Source of the DNA: Anadara kagoshimensis
Lineage: Eukaryota; Mollusca; Bivalvia; Arcoida; Arcidae
Reading direction: 5' to 3'
Length of the DNA: 64,000 bases
Assembly: GCA_021292105.1 (NCBI GenBank)
Contig: CM037875.1
Coordinates: 61,286,060-61,350,059 of the forward strand
The translations under genes and the position numbers were made by a program. Position 1 is the first letter of the stretch; each line of letters starts with the position of its first letter. Shown in pieces: positions 13,073 through 27,700 of this stretch. Below the pieces are notes generated by a model that saw only the letters and a list, made by a program, of their open reading frames with translations, made no database searches and had not been told where the DNA came from.

Positions 13073-14035
13073 TATTCATTTTTTAATTTTTTGTCTTTAA
13101 ATAATATCATTGTTAAATTTTGCCTTTTTTACAAATACATGTATTTGTTTTTACAAATTCTCATTTTCTTCTTTCAGAACGCACTTCTTACTAGCAGACC
13201 AAGCCAGGTTATATTTGTAAACAATAAATCTACACATATATCACCCGTGAATTCTTAGTGAAGTTTACACGCGATGTTAGTTAATACTTTATTGTTCTAG
13301 TTTTCTGTTTATTATATAAAGATGAAACATTAAGATCATGGATATTAAGGGATGTTAAGCAGAAGGCAATGTAAAAAGCACCTATCAAAGCCGCCATACC
13401 TCTTTATAATGTAATGGAAAACTTGACTATAAAGAATCACAGATATAGATTGTGACATCAAGGCACTTATGCCCAGTTATCTGAAGACATTTCATCCTTA
13501 GAAACATTTTGTGTTCATTATTGTTCATTATTGCAAATCAAAATAAAAATGGCTATAAATTCTAAGTAATTCAATATATGATATACAGAGAGAAATACCA
13601 CTGAACCACCAATCCTCACTGTATTTTTACATTATATACACTTTACAATAAAATTATTACAGTAGTTTACAAGATTAAAACACAACCCTTAGCCGTAAGT
13701 TTTACATATAAAATATGTCTACATACATAGTACATGTGTTTACACAAACTTATAATCTTAATGTCACAATATAAATCACAAATTCAAAATAATACATGAC
13801 TTCTCAATGTTTGTATAGAGCACTCATTACAATGGAATATGGAATGACTTAATCTGAAGTTTTCTCATTACAATGGCAAGAATGTAAGACACATCTATAA
13901 ACATCAGAAATAAAATGTAAATAAAATGTATTATATTATAATTAAATATCTAAAAATTAAGAAATAATCAACATATACCAGTGATATACAAACTGAGTAA
14001 TATATCTGTAGCATATGTACGAAAATTACGTAACA
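13073..14035. other. AT-rich sequence, nothing recognised
   Basis: No exon, RNA gene or clear repeat. The ORF 12929-13258 spans the SINE head and has no recognisable domain. Confidence 0.5.
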
Positions 14036-14041
14036 ATGATT

Positions 14042-14388
14042 CAGGGTTCGTACAGACATTTGGACTCCAAATTTAAGGACTTTTTAGGGTCTTCTCAGGG
14101 TCTTATTTGCAAACTTAAGGCCTAAAAAGATGGACAATTTTAGCAAAGAAATATTGGTGCAAAGGCATTTAAACCAATAAAACAATTACTTACATGTCCA
14201 TAGTAACAACACTTGAAGTGGAGGTTGAAGTCGGGCATTCGATTGGGTCAGGTATCTTTAAATTGCCCATTTCAACATAACTTATTAATTAATTTATTTA
14301 TTTATATCAGTATATTTGCCACCACTTTATATTGAAATAAAGACACCCTCAAAATTTAAGGACTTTTCCAGGCCTGTACGAACCACGA
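14042..14388. mobile_element. 347-bp hAT-like MITE
   Basis: The ends cagggttcgtacagacat and aggcctgtacgaaccacg are inverted, with aaatttaaggactttt repeated near both. ATGATT flanks it on both sides (14036-14041 and 14389-14394). It has no ORF. The terminal CAGGGTTCGTACAG type suggests hAT, but only 6 bp of target duplication is visible. Confidence 0.6.
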
Positions 14389-14394
14389 TGATTG

Positions 14395-14985
14395 TTTGTG
14401 ACACACAGCATGGCGTCAAAAGATGAGTAAAAGAGTATGTCAGTAAAACAGAACAGCCATGGGTATTTAATATTTGGCTTTTTCATGTCTCATATGAAGG
14501 AAAATGCAGGTTGCAGGAATAAAACATAAATATATGTATATAAAAAGAAATTGATATTTTTCTGTGTGAAACAAGGAGTAACATTAATTTAAACTATTAT
14601 TTACCTTTGTTACTTCTGAAGTAATTACTATAAAGGCAATGTATCTGTGAAATTTTGCATGATCAAATGTCAAAGCTAATATTTCTATACAGTTTAAAAC
14701 ACATTATAAATGTAACCATGGTATTATGACAACCATAAGAATTTGTAAACGATCTAAATCAAACCATTAAGTATGTAGTACAGTTACTAAGCAACACAAC
14801 AATATACTGTAACTAAGCAACACAACAATATACTGTAACTAAGCAACACTTCTATAACTACATATAACTGTAAATTCTGTAGATCCTTCTTTACTGGTGT
14901 GTTATATATCTTTACATCTTTTACAACCAGGTCTGTCAATGAAGAAATAAACGATCATATTAAATATAAGTACATGTATAGACAT
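14395..14985. other. AT-rich sequence with a 26-bp repeat
   Basis: Two and a half copies of taagcaacacaacaatatac plus tgtaac lie at about 14784-14848. Otherwise nothing is recognised. It is downstream of the gene's stop codon, so could be 3' UTR or intergenic. Confidence 0.55.
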
Positions 14986-14989
14986 CACG

Positions 14990-15235
14990 TGGGGGCACCT
15001 GCACTTGTGGTTAAGTATGTAGACTCATGACCCATTAGAAATATGGGTTTGAGCCTCAACCAGGCTTGAGCACGACATCTAATACCACGTTGTACCAATC
15101 TATCCCAACCCCCTGAAAAATGAAGGGGAACGTGTGGAAATGCTGGGGTAATATTAACCTTACAATAGAGTTCCTGTCCAGGGGTTTCGGTGGGTCGGGG
15201 TTAGTATTCTATTCTCAGTTACTTGACATCACTAA
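14990..15235 (+). repeat. Second tRNA-derived SINE family
   Basis: A tRNA-like head has gcacttgtggttaagtatgt and a B box gggtttgagcctc at about 15044-15056, followed by a body with caatctatcccaaccccc and gggtttcggtgggtcgg. Boundaries and target duplication are not certain. Confidence 0.45.
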
Positions 15236-15370
15236 ACTGGAATAAAAACCTCCTGTTGTTTGGACAAAGTTTAACAAGAAACACAATATTTTGTAATTTG
15301 AAGGAAGTACCTTGCAGCATACTGACTGACTGAATGTCACATGTCAGTGTAAGTATATTTTCTTTGACTG

Positions 15371-15471
15371 CTTGGGCAGCATTTCTAGTCATTATAAAGT
15401 TTGTAAACAGATCAGAATTAGTTCTTGGGCAGCATTTCTAGTCATTATAAAGTTTGTAAACAGATCAGAAT
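15371..15471. repeat. 53-bp duplication, two copies, downstream of the stop codon
   Basis: cttgggcagcatttctagtc begins at 15371 and again at 15424, and the two copies match almost fully. It is probably in the gene's 3' UTR. Confidence 0.9.
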
Positions 15472-15658
15472 TCACTAGTGACTCCATATCATATAGAACA
15501 GTCTCTATTTATAACAGACAAATCTACATTTTTTCTGACAAAGCAAATTTTTTGTTACAAATTGACAACATAAAAACATTCCAATATGTAGTACGGAGCA
15601 TTGTATACACTACTCAGACAACAGTACTTACAAGTGTATATATAAAAACTGACTACTC

Positions 15659-15723
15659 CTAAGTTGTATATGGTGGAGGCTTCTCCATATATCCTGATGT
15701 ATCTGAGGGTGGGGCAGATGGAG
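15659..15723 (-). CDS. Exon 5: C-terminus with PPPY motif and stop
   Basis: The acceptor is TTTTTATTTCAG just above 15723. The first two bases complete an Ala codon with the last base of exon 4. Twenty codons follow (APSAPPSDTSGYMEKPPPYTT including the split Ala would exceed a short motif, so the key part is KPPPYTT), then TAG at 15661-15659. PPPY matches the PPxY class of WW-domain ligands. I picked this exon because acceptor quality, phase and Pro-rich content all continue the tail. No confident poly(A) site was identified downstream. Confidence 0.7.
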
Positions 15724-18700
15724 CTGAAATAAAAAATAAATCAATATACATACATGTATAAGAAGATAATTTACAAACAAACACTTGTTGTCATCATACT
15801 GTAGAAGTATAACAAAAACAATACTGAGTACTATAATATGAAAGTATGTCAATATTATGTTGTAATATCAGAATTTTATTAATATACTTGTTAATTTATC
15901 TTCATTTTGTGGACATGACTGTCAACTAGTAAACATGTTATTTACAAGTGTCATAACAAATGGCCATCTGCTTTGTGGACAGGACTGTTAACAGTAAACA
16001 TGTCATTTACAAGTGTCATCACAAATGACCATCCACTTTGTGGACAGACTGTGAACAGTAAAAATGTTATTTACAAGTGTCATCACAAATGACCGTCTGC
16101 TTTATGGACAGGGCTGTGAACAGTGACATCTTATTTACAAGTGTGATCACAAATGACCATCTGCTTTATGGACAGGGCTGTGAACAGTAAACATGTTATT
16201 TACAAGTGTCATCACAAATGATCATCCGCTTTGTGGACAGGGCAGTTAACAGTAACATGTTATTTACAAGTGTCATCACAAATGACCATCTGCTTTATGG
16301 ACAGGACTGTGAACAGTACCATGTTATTTACAAGTGTGATCACAAATGACCATCTGCTTTATGGACAGGACTGTTAACAGTAAACATGTTATTTACAAGT
16401 GTCATCACAAATGATCATCTGCTTTGTGGACAAGACTGTGAACAGTACCATGTTATTTACAAGTGTGATCACAAATGACCATCTGCTTTATGGACAGGAC
16501 TGTTAACAGTAAACATGTTTTTTACAAGTGTCATCACAAATGATCATCTGCTTTATGGACAGGACTGTGAACAGTAAACATGTTATTTACAAGTGTCATC
16601 ACAAATGATCATCTGCTTTGTGGACAGGGCAGTTAACAGTAAACATGTCATTTACAAGTGTCATCACAAATGACCATCTGCTTTATGGACAAGACTGTGA
16701 ACAGTACCATGTTATTTACAAGTGTGATCACAAATGACCATCTGCTTTATGGACAGGACTGTTAACAGTAAACATGTTATTTACAAGTGTCATCACAAAT
16801 GATCATCCGCTTTGTGGACAGGGCAGTTAACAGTAACATGTTATTTACAAGTGTCATCACAAATGATCATCTGCTTTATGGACAGGACTGTGAACAGTAA
16901 ACATGTTATTTACAAATGTCATCACAAATGACCATCTGCTTTATGGACAGGACTGTGAACAGTAAACATGTTATTTACAAGTGTCATCACAAATGATCAT
17001 CTGCTTTATGGACAGGACTGTGAACAGTAAACATGTTATTTACAAGTGTCATCACAAATGACCATCTGCTTTATGGACAGGACTGTGAACAGTAAACATG
17101 TTATTTACAAGTGTCATCACAAATGACCATCTGCTTTATGGACAGGACTGTGAACAGTAAACATGTCATTTACAAGTGTCATCACAAATGATCATCTGCT
17201 TTATGGACAGGACTGTGAACAGTAAACATGTTATTTACAAATGTCATCACAAATGACCATCTGCTTTATGGACAGGACTGTTAACGGTAAACATGTTATT
17301 TACAAGTGTCATCACAAATGACCATCTGCTTTATGGACAGGACTGTGAACAGTAAACATGTTATTTACAAGTGTCATCACAAATGACCATCTGCTTTGTG
17401 GACAGGGCTGTGAACAGTAAACATGTTATTTACAAGTGTCATCACAAATGACCATCTGCTTTATGGACAGGACTGTTAACGGTAAACATGTTATTTACAA
17501 GTGTGATCACAAATGACCATCTGTTTTATGGACAGGACTGTGAACAGTAAAATGTTATTTACAAATGTGATCACAAATGACCATCAGCGTTATGGACAGG
17601 GCAGTTAACAGTAACATGTTATTTACAAGTGTGATCACAAATGACTATCTGCTTTATGGACAGGACTGTGAACAGTAAACATGTTATTTACAAGTGTCAT
17701 CACAAATGACCATCCACTTTGTGGACAGGACTGTGAACAGTAAACATGTTATTTACAAGTGTCATCACAAATGACCATCTGCTTTATAGACAGGACTGTG
17801 AACAGTAACATGTTATTTACAAATGTCATCACAAATGACCATCTGCTTTATGGACAGGACTGTGAACAGTAAAATGTTATTTACAAATGTCATCACAAAT
17901 GACCATCTGCTTTATGGACAGGACTGTGAACAGTAAACATGTTATTTACAAGTGTCATCACAAATGACCATCTGCTTTATGGACAGGACTGTTAACGGTA
18001 AACATGTCATTTACAAGTGTCATCACAAATGATCATCCGCTTTGTGGACAGGGCAGTTAACAGTAACATGTTATTTACAAGTGTGATCACAAATGATCAT
18101 CCGCTTTGTGGACAGGGTAGTTAACAGTAACATGTTATTTACAAGTGTCATCACAAATGACCATCTGCTTTATGGACAGGACTGTTAACGGTAAACATGT
18201 TATTTACAAGTGTCATCACAAATGACCATCTGCTTTATGGACAGGACTGCTAATGGTAAACATGTCATTTACAAGTGTCATCACAAATGACCATCTGCTT
18301 TATGGACAGGACTGTTAACAGTAAACATGTCATTTACAAGTGTCATCACAAATGATCATCCGCTTTATGGACAGGACTGTGAACAGTAAACATGTCATTT
18401 ACAAGTGTCATCACAAATGACCATCTGCTTTATGGACAGGACTGTTAACAGTAAACATGTCATTTACAAGTGTCATCACAAATGATCATCCGCTTTATGG
18501 ACAGGACTGTGAACAGTAAACATGTTATTTACAAGTGTCATCACAAATGACCATCCACTTTGTGGACAGGACTGTGAACAGTAAACATGTTATTTACAAG
18601 TGTCATCACAAATGATCATCCGCTTTATGGACAGGACTGTGAACAGTAAACATGTTATTTACAAGTGTCATCACAAATGACCATCTGCTTTATGGACAGG

Positions 18701-21700
18701 ACTGTGAACAGTAAACATGTTATTTACAAGTGTCATCACAAATGACCATCTGCTTTATGAACAGGACTATTTCTCCAATAGGACAAACTGATAAGTCTAC
18801 AAATAAATGCAGGAAATTTGCAAATATTAATACAAAATACTTTAATTTTTAAGACATACATATACATGTTTATATTATCTTTTTACTGTTAATCATGTAA
18901 GTATAAATGACAATAATGCCAATGGTTTGGTTAAATTATAATTCTTGAGTGTTGTTCATACTTGCATGAATAATAAAGTACATGTGTAATGTCATTTGTA
19001 TACCTGTTTGCTCAGACTGGGGTGGTGGATTACCCTGATACTGATTATATACTAGAGGTTGACCTGTCATTTGTATACCTGTTTGCTCAGACTGGGGTGG
19101 TAGATTACCCTGATACTGATTATATACTAGAGGTTGACCTGTCATTTGTATACCTGTTTGCTCAGACTGGGGTGGTGGATTACCCTGATACTGATTATAT
19201 ACTCGAGGTTGACCTGTCATTTGTATACCTGTTTGCTCAGACTGGGGTGGTGGATTACCCTGATACTGATTATATACTAGAGGTTGACCTGTCATTTGTA
19301 TACCTGTTTGCTCAGACTGGGGTGGTGGATTACCCTGATACTGATTATATACTAGAGGTTGACCTGTCATTTGTATACCTGTTTGCTCAGACTGGGGTGG
19401 TGGATTACCCTGATACTGATTATATACTCGAGGTTGACCTGTCATTTGTATACCTGTTTGCTCAGACTGGGGTGGTGGATTACCCTGATACTGATTATAT
19501 ACTAGAGGTTGACCTGTCATTTGTATACCTGTTTGCTCAGACTGGGGTGGTGGATTACCCTGATACTGATTATATACTAGAGGTTGACCTGTCATTTGTA
19601 TACCTGTTTGCTCAGACTGGGGTGGTGGATTACCCTGATACTGATTTTATACTAGAGGTTGACCTGTCATTTGTATACCTGTTTGCTCAGACTGGGGTGG
19701 TGGATTACCCTGATACTGATTATATTCTAGAGGTTGACCTGTCATTTGTATACCTGTTTGCTCAGACTGGGGTGGTGGATTACCCTGATACTGATTATAT
19801 ACTAGAGGTTGACCTGCTACAGGCTGTGTTTGTGCTGGGTAGCCACCGTACTGTACTGGCTGTGCTGGATATCCTGGCTGCTGTGGATACATAGCTTGGG
19901 GCTGGCCTTGTGGAACCATCTGGTGTTGTGTGGTGGTAGTTACCGTTGCCTGTGGTTGTCCTTGTTGTCTGTATACATGCCCTTGTGTACGGCGTCCCTT
20001 CATACAACAGCAGCAAACAATAATAACAATCACAACTATGATCAAAACGATAACACCGATGACAACCCCAATAATTACTCCAATTGTCATAAAAGTATCT
20101 TTTACAATAGTTGGGTAAATTTCATTACCTAAAATTAAAATATATACATGTATAATAATCCATATGTTTATTGACTAAAGGCCTTGGAGCCATATCACAG
20201 TCAGTTACAATTACTGGCATTGTATGTGACAAATCTGAATAATACATAATATTTTAACATTAAATACAGATTTCTAAATGACAATTTTTGTCGATGTTTC
20301 TCTTAATGCATAATATATATACATGCCTAAGTAAAAATTATAAATACCTAAGAAAAAGAAAAAAATCTTTATAATTAGGATTTTGATCATATTTTGACAC
20401 ACCAGTGCTTACACAGGAGACATAACACACCAGTGCTTACACAGTAGATATGACACACAAATCTTTACACAGGAAACATGACACACCAGTGGTTACACAG
20501 GAGACATAACACACCAGTGCTTACACAGTTGATATGACACTCAAATCTTTACACAGGAAACTTGACACACCAGTGCTTACACAGGAGACATTACATACCA
20601 GTGCTTCTCAGTAGATATGACACACCAATGTTTACACAGGAGACATGAGACACCAGTGCTTACAAAAGAAATGACACACCAATGGTTACATATGAGACAA
20701 AACATGACAATCCTTACACTGTAGGCATGACACACAAGTGCTGACACTGTAGTCATGACACATGAGTGCTGACACTGTCGGCATGACACACAAGTGCTTA
20801 TACTGTAGGCATGGCACACCAATGCTTACACATGGGCTCTTTCAAACTTTCACTTCCACATATGAACCAGGTGACCTTAACTTTGTAACATCATATGTTG
20901 ATATATAGGTGCACAAAAAGAGCAATGACGTCATCCCTTCCAAATGCTAGTTTATACACATAAACAATAATGTGAACCTACTGTTATCGGTGAATATTTT
21001 TAATGTAAAAGATCCCATCGATGTAGAATCCATCTGTATCCTGATGTAGGGGTCTGTACTATAAGTGCACTTCTCATACATAGTACTACTGTATTTATTA
21101 TATGTCTAAAAATAAATAAAAAAATAAACATTAAAATATTGCTATAATGAAACCATTCACTAAGACTAAAGTCACAGATATGACCTTGGAAAGGACAACC
21201 TTATAAAGGTGATTATTTCACTTTAACCAAAGTGGTTTTAGAATGTCTACGAAACTGAAACATCCCAAAAATCTTTAACCTTTGACAAGCAAACTGAGAA
21301 TCTGTCTCACACTCAAACCTGTTAATGATGCCACTTCAAGTTTCCCACTGACAGTATTATAATACTGAAAAGGACTATGTTCAACAGATATGACCTTGGA
21401 AAGGACAATGTTCAACAGATATGACCTTGGAAAGGACAATGTTCAACAGATATGACCTTGGAAAGGACTATGTTCAATAGATATGACCTTACAAAGGGTC
21501 TATGTTCAATAGATATGACCTTACAAAGGGTCTATGTTCAATAGATATAATCATACAAAGGGTCTTTGTTTAAAAGATATGACCTTACAAAGGGTCTATG
21601 TTCAATAGATATAATCATACAAAGGCAATATGTTCAATAGATATGACCTTACAAAGGGTCTATGTTTAATAGATATGACCATACAAAGGCAATATGTTAA

Positions 21701-24700
21701 ATAGATATGATCATACAAAGGGTCTATGTTTAATAGATATGATCATACAAAGGGTCTATGTTTAATAGATATAATCATACAAAGGGTCTATGTTTAATAG
21801 ATATGATCATACAAAGGCAATATGTTCAATAGATATGATCATACAAAGGCAATATGTTAAATAGATATGACCATACAAAGGGTCTATGTTCAATAGATAT
21901 GATCATACAAAGGGTCTATGTTTAATAGATATGATCATACAAAGGGTCTATGTTTAATAGATATGATCATACAAAGGCAATATGTTAAATAGATATGATC
22001 ATACAAAGGGTCTATGTTTAATAGATATGATCATACAAAGGCAATATGTTAAATAGATATGACCATACAAAGGCAATATGTTAAATAGATATGATCATAC
22101 AAAGGGTCTATGTTCAATAGATATGACCTTACAAAGGGTCTATGTTTAATAGATATGATCATACAAAGGCAATATGTTCAATAGATATGATCATACAAAG
22201 GGTCTATGTTTAATAGATATGACCATACAAAGGGTCTATGTTAAATAGATATGATCATACAAAGGCAATATGTTAAATAGATATGACCATACAAAGGCAA
22301 TATGTTAAATAGATATGATCATACAAAGGCAATATGTTAAATAGATATGACCATACAAAGGCAATATGTTAAATAGATATGATCATACAAAGGCAATATG
22401 TTAAATAGATATGACCATACAAAGGCAATATGTTAAATAGATATGATCATACAAAGGGTCTATGTTAAATAGATATGATCATACAAAGGCAATATGTTAA
22501 ATAGATATGACCTTACAAAGGCAATATGTTAAATAGATATGATCATACAAAGGGTCTATGTTTAATAGATATGATCATACAAAGGCAATATGTTAAATAG
22601 ATATGATCATACAAAGGGTCTATGTTTAATAGATATGATCATACAAAGGCAATATGTTAAATAGATATGATCATACAAAGGGTCTATGTTTAATAGATAT
22701 GATCATACAAAGGCAATATGTTAAATAGATATGATCATACAAAGGGTCTATGTTTAATAGATATGATCATACAAAGGCAATATGTTAAATAGATATGATC
22801 ATACAAAGGGTCTATGTTTAATAGATATGATCATACAAAGGCAATATGTTAAATAGATATGATCATACAAAGGGTCTATGTTTAATAGATATGATCATAC
22901 AAAGGCAATATGTTAAATAGATATGATCATACAAAGGGTCTATGTTTAATAGATATGATCATACAAAGGCAATATGTTAAATAGATATGATCATACAAAG
23001 GGTCTATGTTTAATAGATATGATCATACAAAGGCAATATGTTAAATAGATATGATCATACAAAGGGTCTATGTTTAATAGATATGATCATACAAAGGCAA
23101 TATGTTAAATAGATATGATCATACAAAGGGTCTATGTTTAATAGATATGATCATACAAAGGCAATATGTTAAATAGATATGATCATACAAAGGGTCTATG
23201 TTTAATAGATATGATCATACAAAGGCAATATGTTTAATAGATATGATCATACAAAGGCAATATGTTAAATAGATATGATCATACAAAGGCAATATGTTTA
23301 ATAGATATGATCATACAAAGGGTCTATGTTTAATAGATATGATCATACAAAGGGTCTATGTTTAATAGATATGATCATACAAAGGGTCTATGTTCAATAG
23401 ATATGATCATACAAAGGGTCTATGTTCAATAGATATGATCATACAAAGGCAATATGTTAAATAGATATGATCATACAAAGGCAATATGTTAAATAGATAT
23501 GATCATACAAAGGGTCTATGTTCAATAGATATGATCATACAAAGGGTCTATGTTCAATAGATATGATCATACAAAGGGTCTATGTTCAATAGATATGATC
23601 ATACAAAGGGTCTATGTTCAATAGATATGACCATACAAAGGGTCTATGTTCAATAGATATGATCATACAAAGGGTCTATGTTTAATAGATATGATCATAC
23701 AAAGGGTCTATGTTTAATAGATATGATCATACAAAGGCAATATGTTAAATAGATATGATCATACAAAGGGTCTATGTTTAATAGATATGATCATACAAAG
23801 GCAATATGTTAAATAGATATGATCATACAAAGGGTCTATGTTTAATAGATATGATCATACAAAGGCAATATGTTAAATAGATATGATCATACAAAGGGTC
23901 TATGTTTAATAGATATGATCATACAAAGGGTCTATGTTCAATAGATATGATCATACAAAGGGTCTATGTTCAATAGATATGATCATACAAAGGCAATATG
24001 TTCAATAGATATGATCATACAAAGGGTCTATGTTTAATAGATATGACCATACAAAGGGTCTATGTTTAATAGATATGATCATACAAAGGGTCTATGTTTA
24101 ATAGATCTGATCATACAAAGGGTCTATGTTTAATAGATATGATCATACAAAGGCAATATGTTAAATAGATATGATCATACAAAGGGTCTATGTTTAATAG
24201 ATATGACCATACAAAGGCAATATGTTAAATAGATATGACCATACAAAGGGTCTATGTTAAATAGATATGATCATACAAAGGCAATATGTTCAATAGATAT
24301 GATCATACAAAGGCAATATGTTAAATAGATATGACCATAGAAAGGGTCTATGTTAAATAGATATGATCATACAAAGGCAATATGTTAAATAGATATGATC
24401 ATACAAAGGCAATATGTTCAATAGATATGACCATACAAAGGGTCTATGTTAAATAGATATGATCATACAAAGGCAATATGTTAAATAGATATGATCATAC
24501 AAAGGCAATATCTTCAATAGATATGATCATACAAAGGCAATATGTTAAATAGATATGATCATACAAAGGCAATATGTTAAATAGATATGATCATACAAAG
24601 GCAATATGTTCAATAGATATGATCATACAAAGGGTCTATGTTTAATAGATATGATCATACAAAGGGTCTATGTTAAATAGATATGATCATACAAAGGCAA

Positions 24701-27700
24701 TATGTTAAATAGATATGACCATACAAAGGGTCTATGTTAAATAGATATGATCATACAAAGGCAATATGTTAAATAGATATGATCATACAAAGGGTCTATG
24801 TTTAATAGATATGATCATACAAAGGGTCTATGTTCAATAGATATGACCTTACAAAGGCAATATGTTCAATAGATATGATCATACAAAGGGTCTATGTTTA
24901 ATAGATATGACCATACAAAGGGTCTATGTTAAATAGATATGATCATACAAAGGCAATATGTTAAATAGATATGATCATACAAAGGCAATATGTTCAATAG
25001 ATATGATCATACAAAGGGTCTATGTTAAATAGATATGACCATACAAAGGGTCTATGTTAAATAGATATGATCATACAAAGGCAATATGTTAAATAGATAT
25101 GATCATACAAAGGCAATATGTTAAATAGATATGATCATAAAAAGGGTCTATGTTAAATAGATATGATCATACAAAGGGTCTATGTTCAATAGATATGATC
25201 ATACAAAGGCAATATGTTAAATAGATATGATCATACAAAGGGTCTATGTTTAATAGATATGATCATACAAAGGGTCTATGTTCAATAGATATGATCATAC
25301 AAATGGTCTATGTTCAATAGATATGATCATACAAAGGCAATATGTTCAATAGATATGATCATACAAAGGGTCTATGTTTAATAGATATGACCATACAAAG
25401 GGTCTATGTTAAATAGATATGATCATACAAAGGCAATATGTTAAATAGATATGATCATACAAAGGGTCTATGTTAAATAGATATGATCATACAAAGGCAA
25501 TATGTTAAATAGATATGACCATACAAAGGCAATATGTTAAATAGATATGACCATACAAAGGCAATATGTTAAATAGATATGACCATACAAAGGGTCTATG
25601 TTAAATAGATATGATCATACAAAGGCAATATGTTAAATAGATATGATCATACAAAGGCAATATGTTAAATAGATATGATCATACAAAGGGTCTATGTTTA
25701 ATAGATATGATCATACAAAGGGTCTATGTTCAATAGATATGATCATACAAAGGGTCTATGTTCAATAGATATGATCATACAAAGGCAATATGTTCAATAG
25801 ATATGATCATACAAAGGGTCTATGTTTAATAGATATGACCATACAAAGGGTCTATGTTAAATAGATATGATCATACAAAGGCAATATGTTAAATAGATAT
25901 GATCATACAAAGGGTCTATGTTAAATAGATATGATCATACAAAGGTAATATGTTAAATAGATATGACCATACAAAGGCAATATGTTAAATAGATATGACC
26001 ATACAAAGGCAATATGTTAAATAGATATGACCATACAAAGGGTCTATGTTAAATAGATATGATCATACAAAGGCAATATGTTAAATAGATATGATCATAC
26101 AAAGGCAATATGTTCAATAGATATGATCATACAAAGGCAATATGTTAAATAGATATGATCATACAAAGGCAATATGTTAAATAGATATGATCATACAAAG
26201 GCAATATGTTAAATAGATATGATCATACAAAGGGTCTATGTTAAATAGATATGATCATACAAAGGCAATATGTTAAATAGATATGACCATACAAAGGGTC
26301 TATGTTTAATAGATATGATCATACAAAGGGTCTATGTTTAATAGATATGATCATACAAAGGCAATATGTTAAATAGATATGATCATACAAAGGGTCTATG
26401 TTAAATAGATATGATCATACAAAGGCAATATGTTAAATAGATATGATCATACAAAGGCAATATGTTAAATAGATATGATCATACAAAGGGTCTATGTTTA
26501 ATAGATATGATCATACAAAGGGTCTATGTTCAATAGATATGACCTTACAAAGGGTCTATGTTAAAGAGATATGATCATACAAAGGCAATATGTTAAATAG
26601 ATATGATCATACAAAGGCAATATGTTAAATAGATATGATCATACAAAGGGTCTATGTTTAATAGATATGATCATACAAAGGGTCTATGTTCAATAGATAT
26701 AATCATACAAAGGGTCTATGTTTAATAGATATGATCATACAAAGGGTCTATGTTTAATAGATATGATCATACAAAGGGTCTATGTTAAATAGATATGATC
26801 ATACAAAGGCAATATGTAAAATAGATATAATCATACAAAGGGTCTATGTTTAATAGATATGATCATACAAAGGGTCTATGTTTAATAGATATAATCATAC
26901 AAAGGGTCTATGTTAAATAGATATGATCATACAAAGGCAATATGTTCAATAGATATGACCATACAAAGGGTCTATGTTTAATAGATATGATCATACAAAG
27001 GGTCTATGTTCAATAGATATGATCATACAAAGGCAATATGTTTAATAGATATGATCATACAAAGGGTCTATGTTCAATAGATATGACCTTACAAAGGGTC
27101 TATGTTTAATAGATATGACCTTACAAAGGGTCTATGTTCAATAGATATGATCATACAAAGGGTCTATGTTTAATAGATATGACCTTACAAAGGGACTATG
27201 TTCAATAGATATGATCATACAAAGGGTCTATGTTCAATAGATATGACCTTACAAAGGGTCTATGTTCAATAGATATGATCATACAAAGGGTCTATGTTCA
27301 ATAGATATGACCTTACAAAGGGTCTATGTTCAATAGATATGATCATACAAAGGGTCTATGTTCAATAGATATGACCTTACAAAGGGTCTATGTTTAATAG
27401 ATATGACCTTACAAAGGGTCTATGTTCAATAGATATGATCATACAAAGGGTCTATGTTCAATAAATATGATCATACAAAGGCAATATGTTCAATAGATAT
27501 GACCATACAAAGGGTCTATTTTTAATAGATATGATCATACAAAGGGTCTATGTTCAATAGATATGATCATACAAAGGCAATATGTTTAATAGATATGATC
27601 ATACAAAGGGTCTATGTTCAATAGATATGACCTTACAAAGGGTCTATGTTTAATAGATATGACCTTACAAAGGGTCTATGTTCAATAGATATGATCATAC

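Noticed and set aside
18989-19894. Plus-strand ORF of 301 codons with 11 repeats
   Set aside because: It is the antisense of exon 4. The open frame comes from the 75-bp unit, while the minus strand has splice sites, a transmembrane helix and phase-matched exons.
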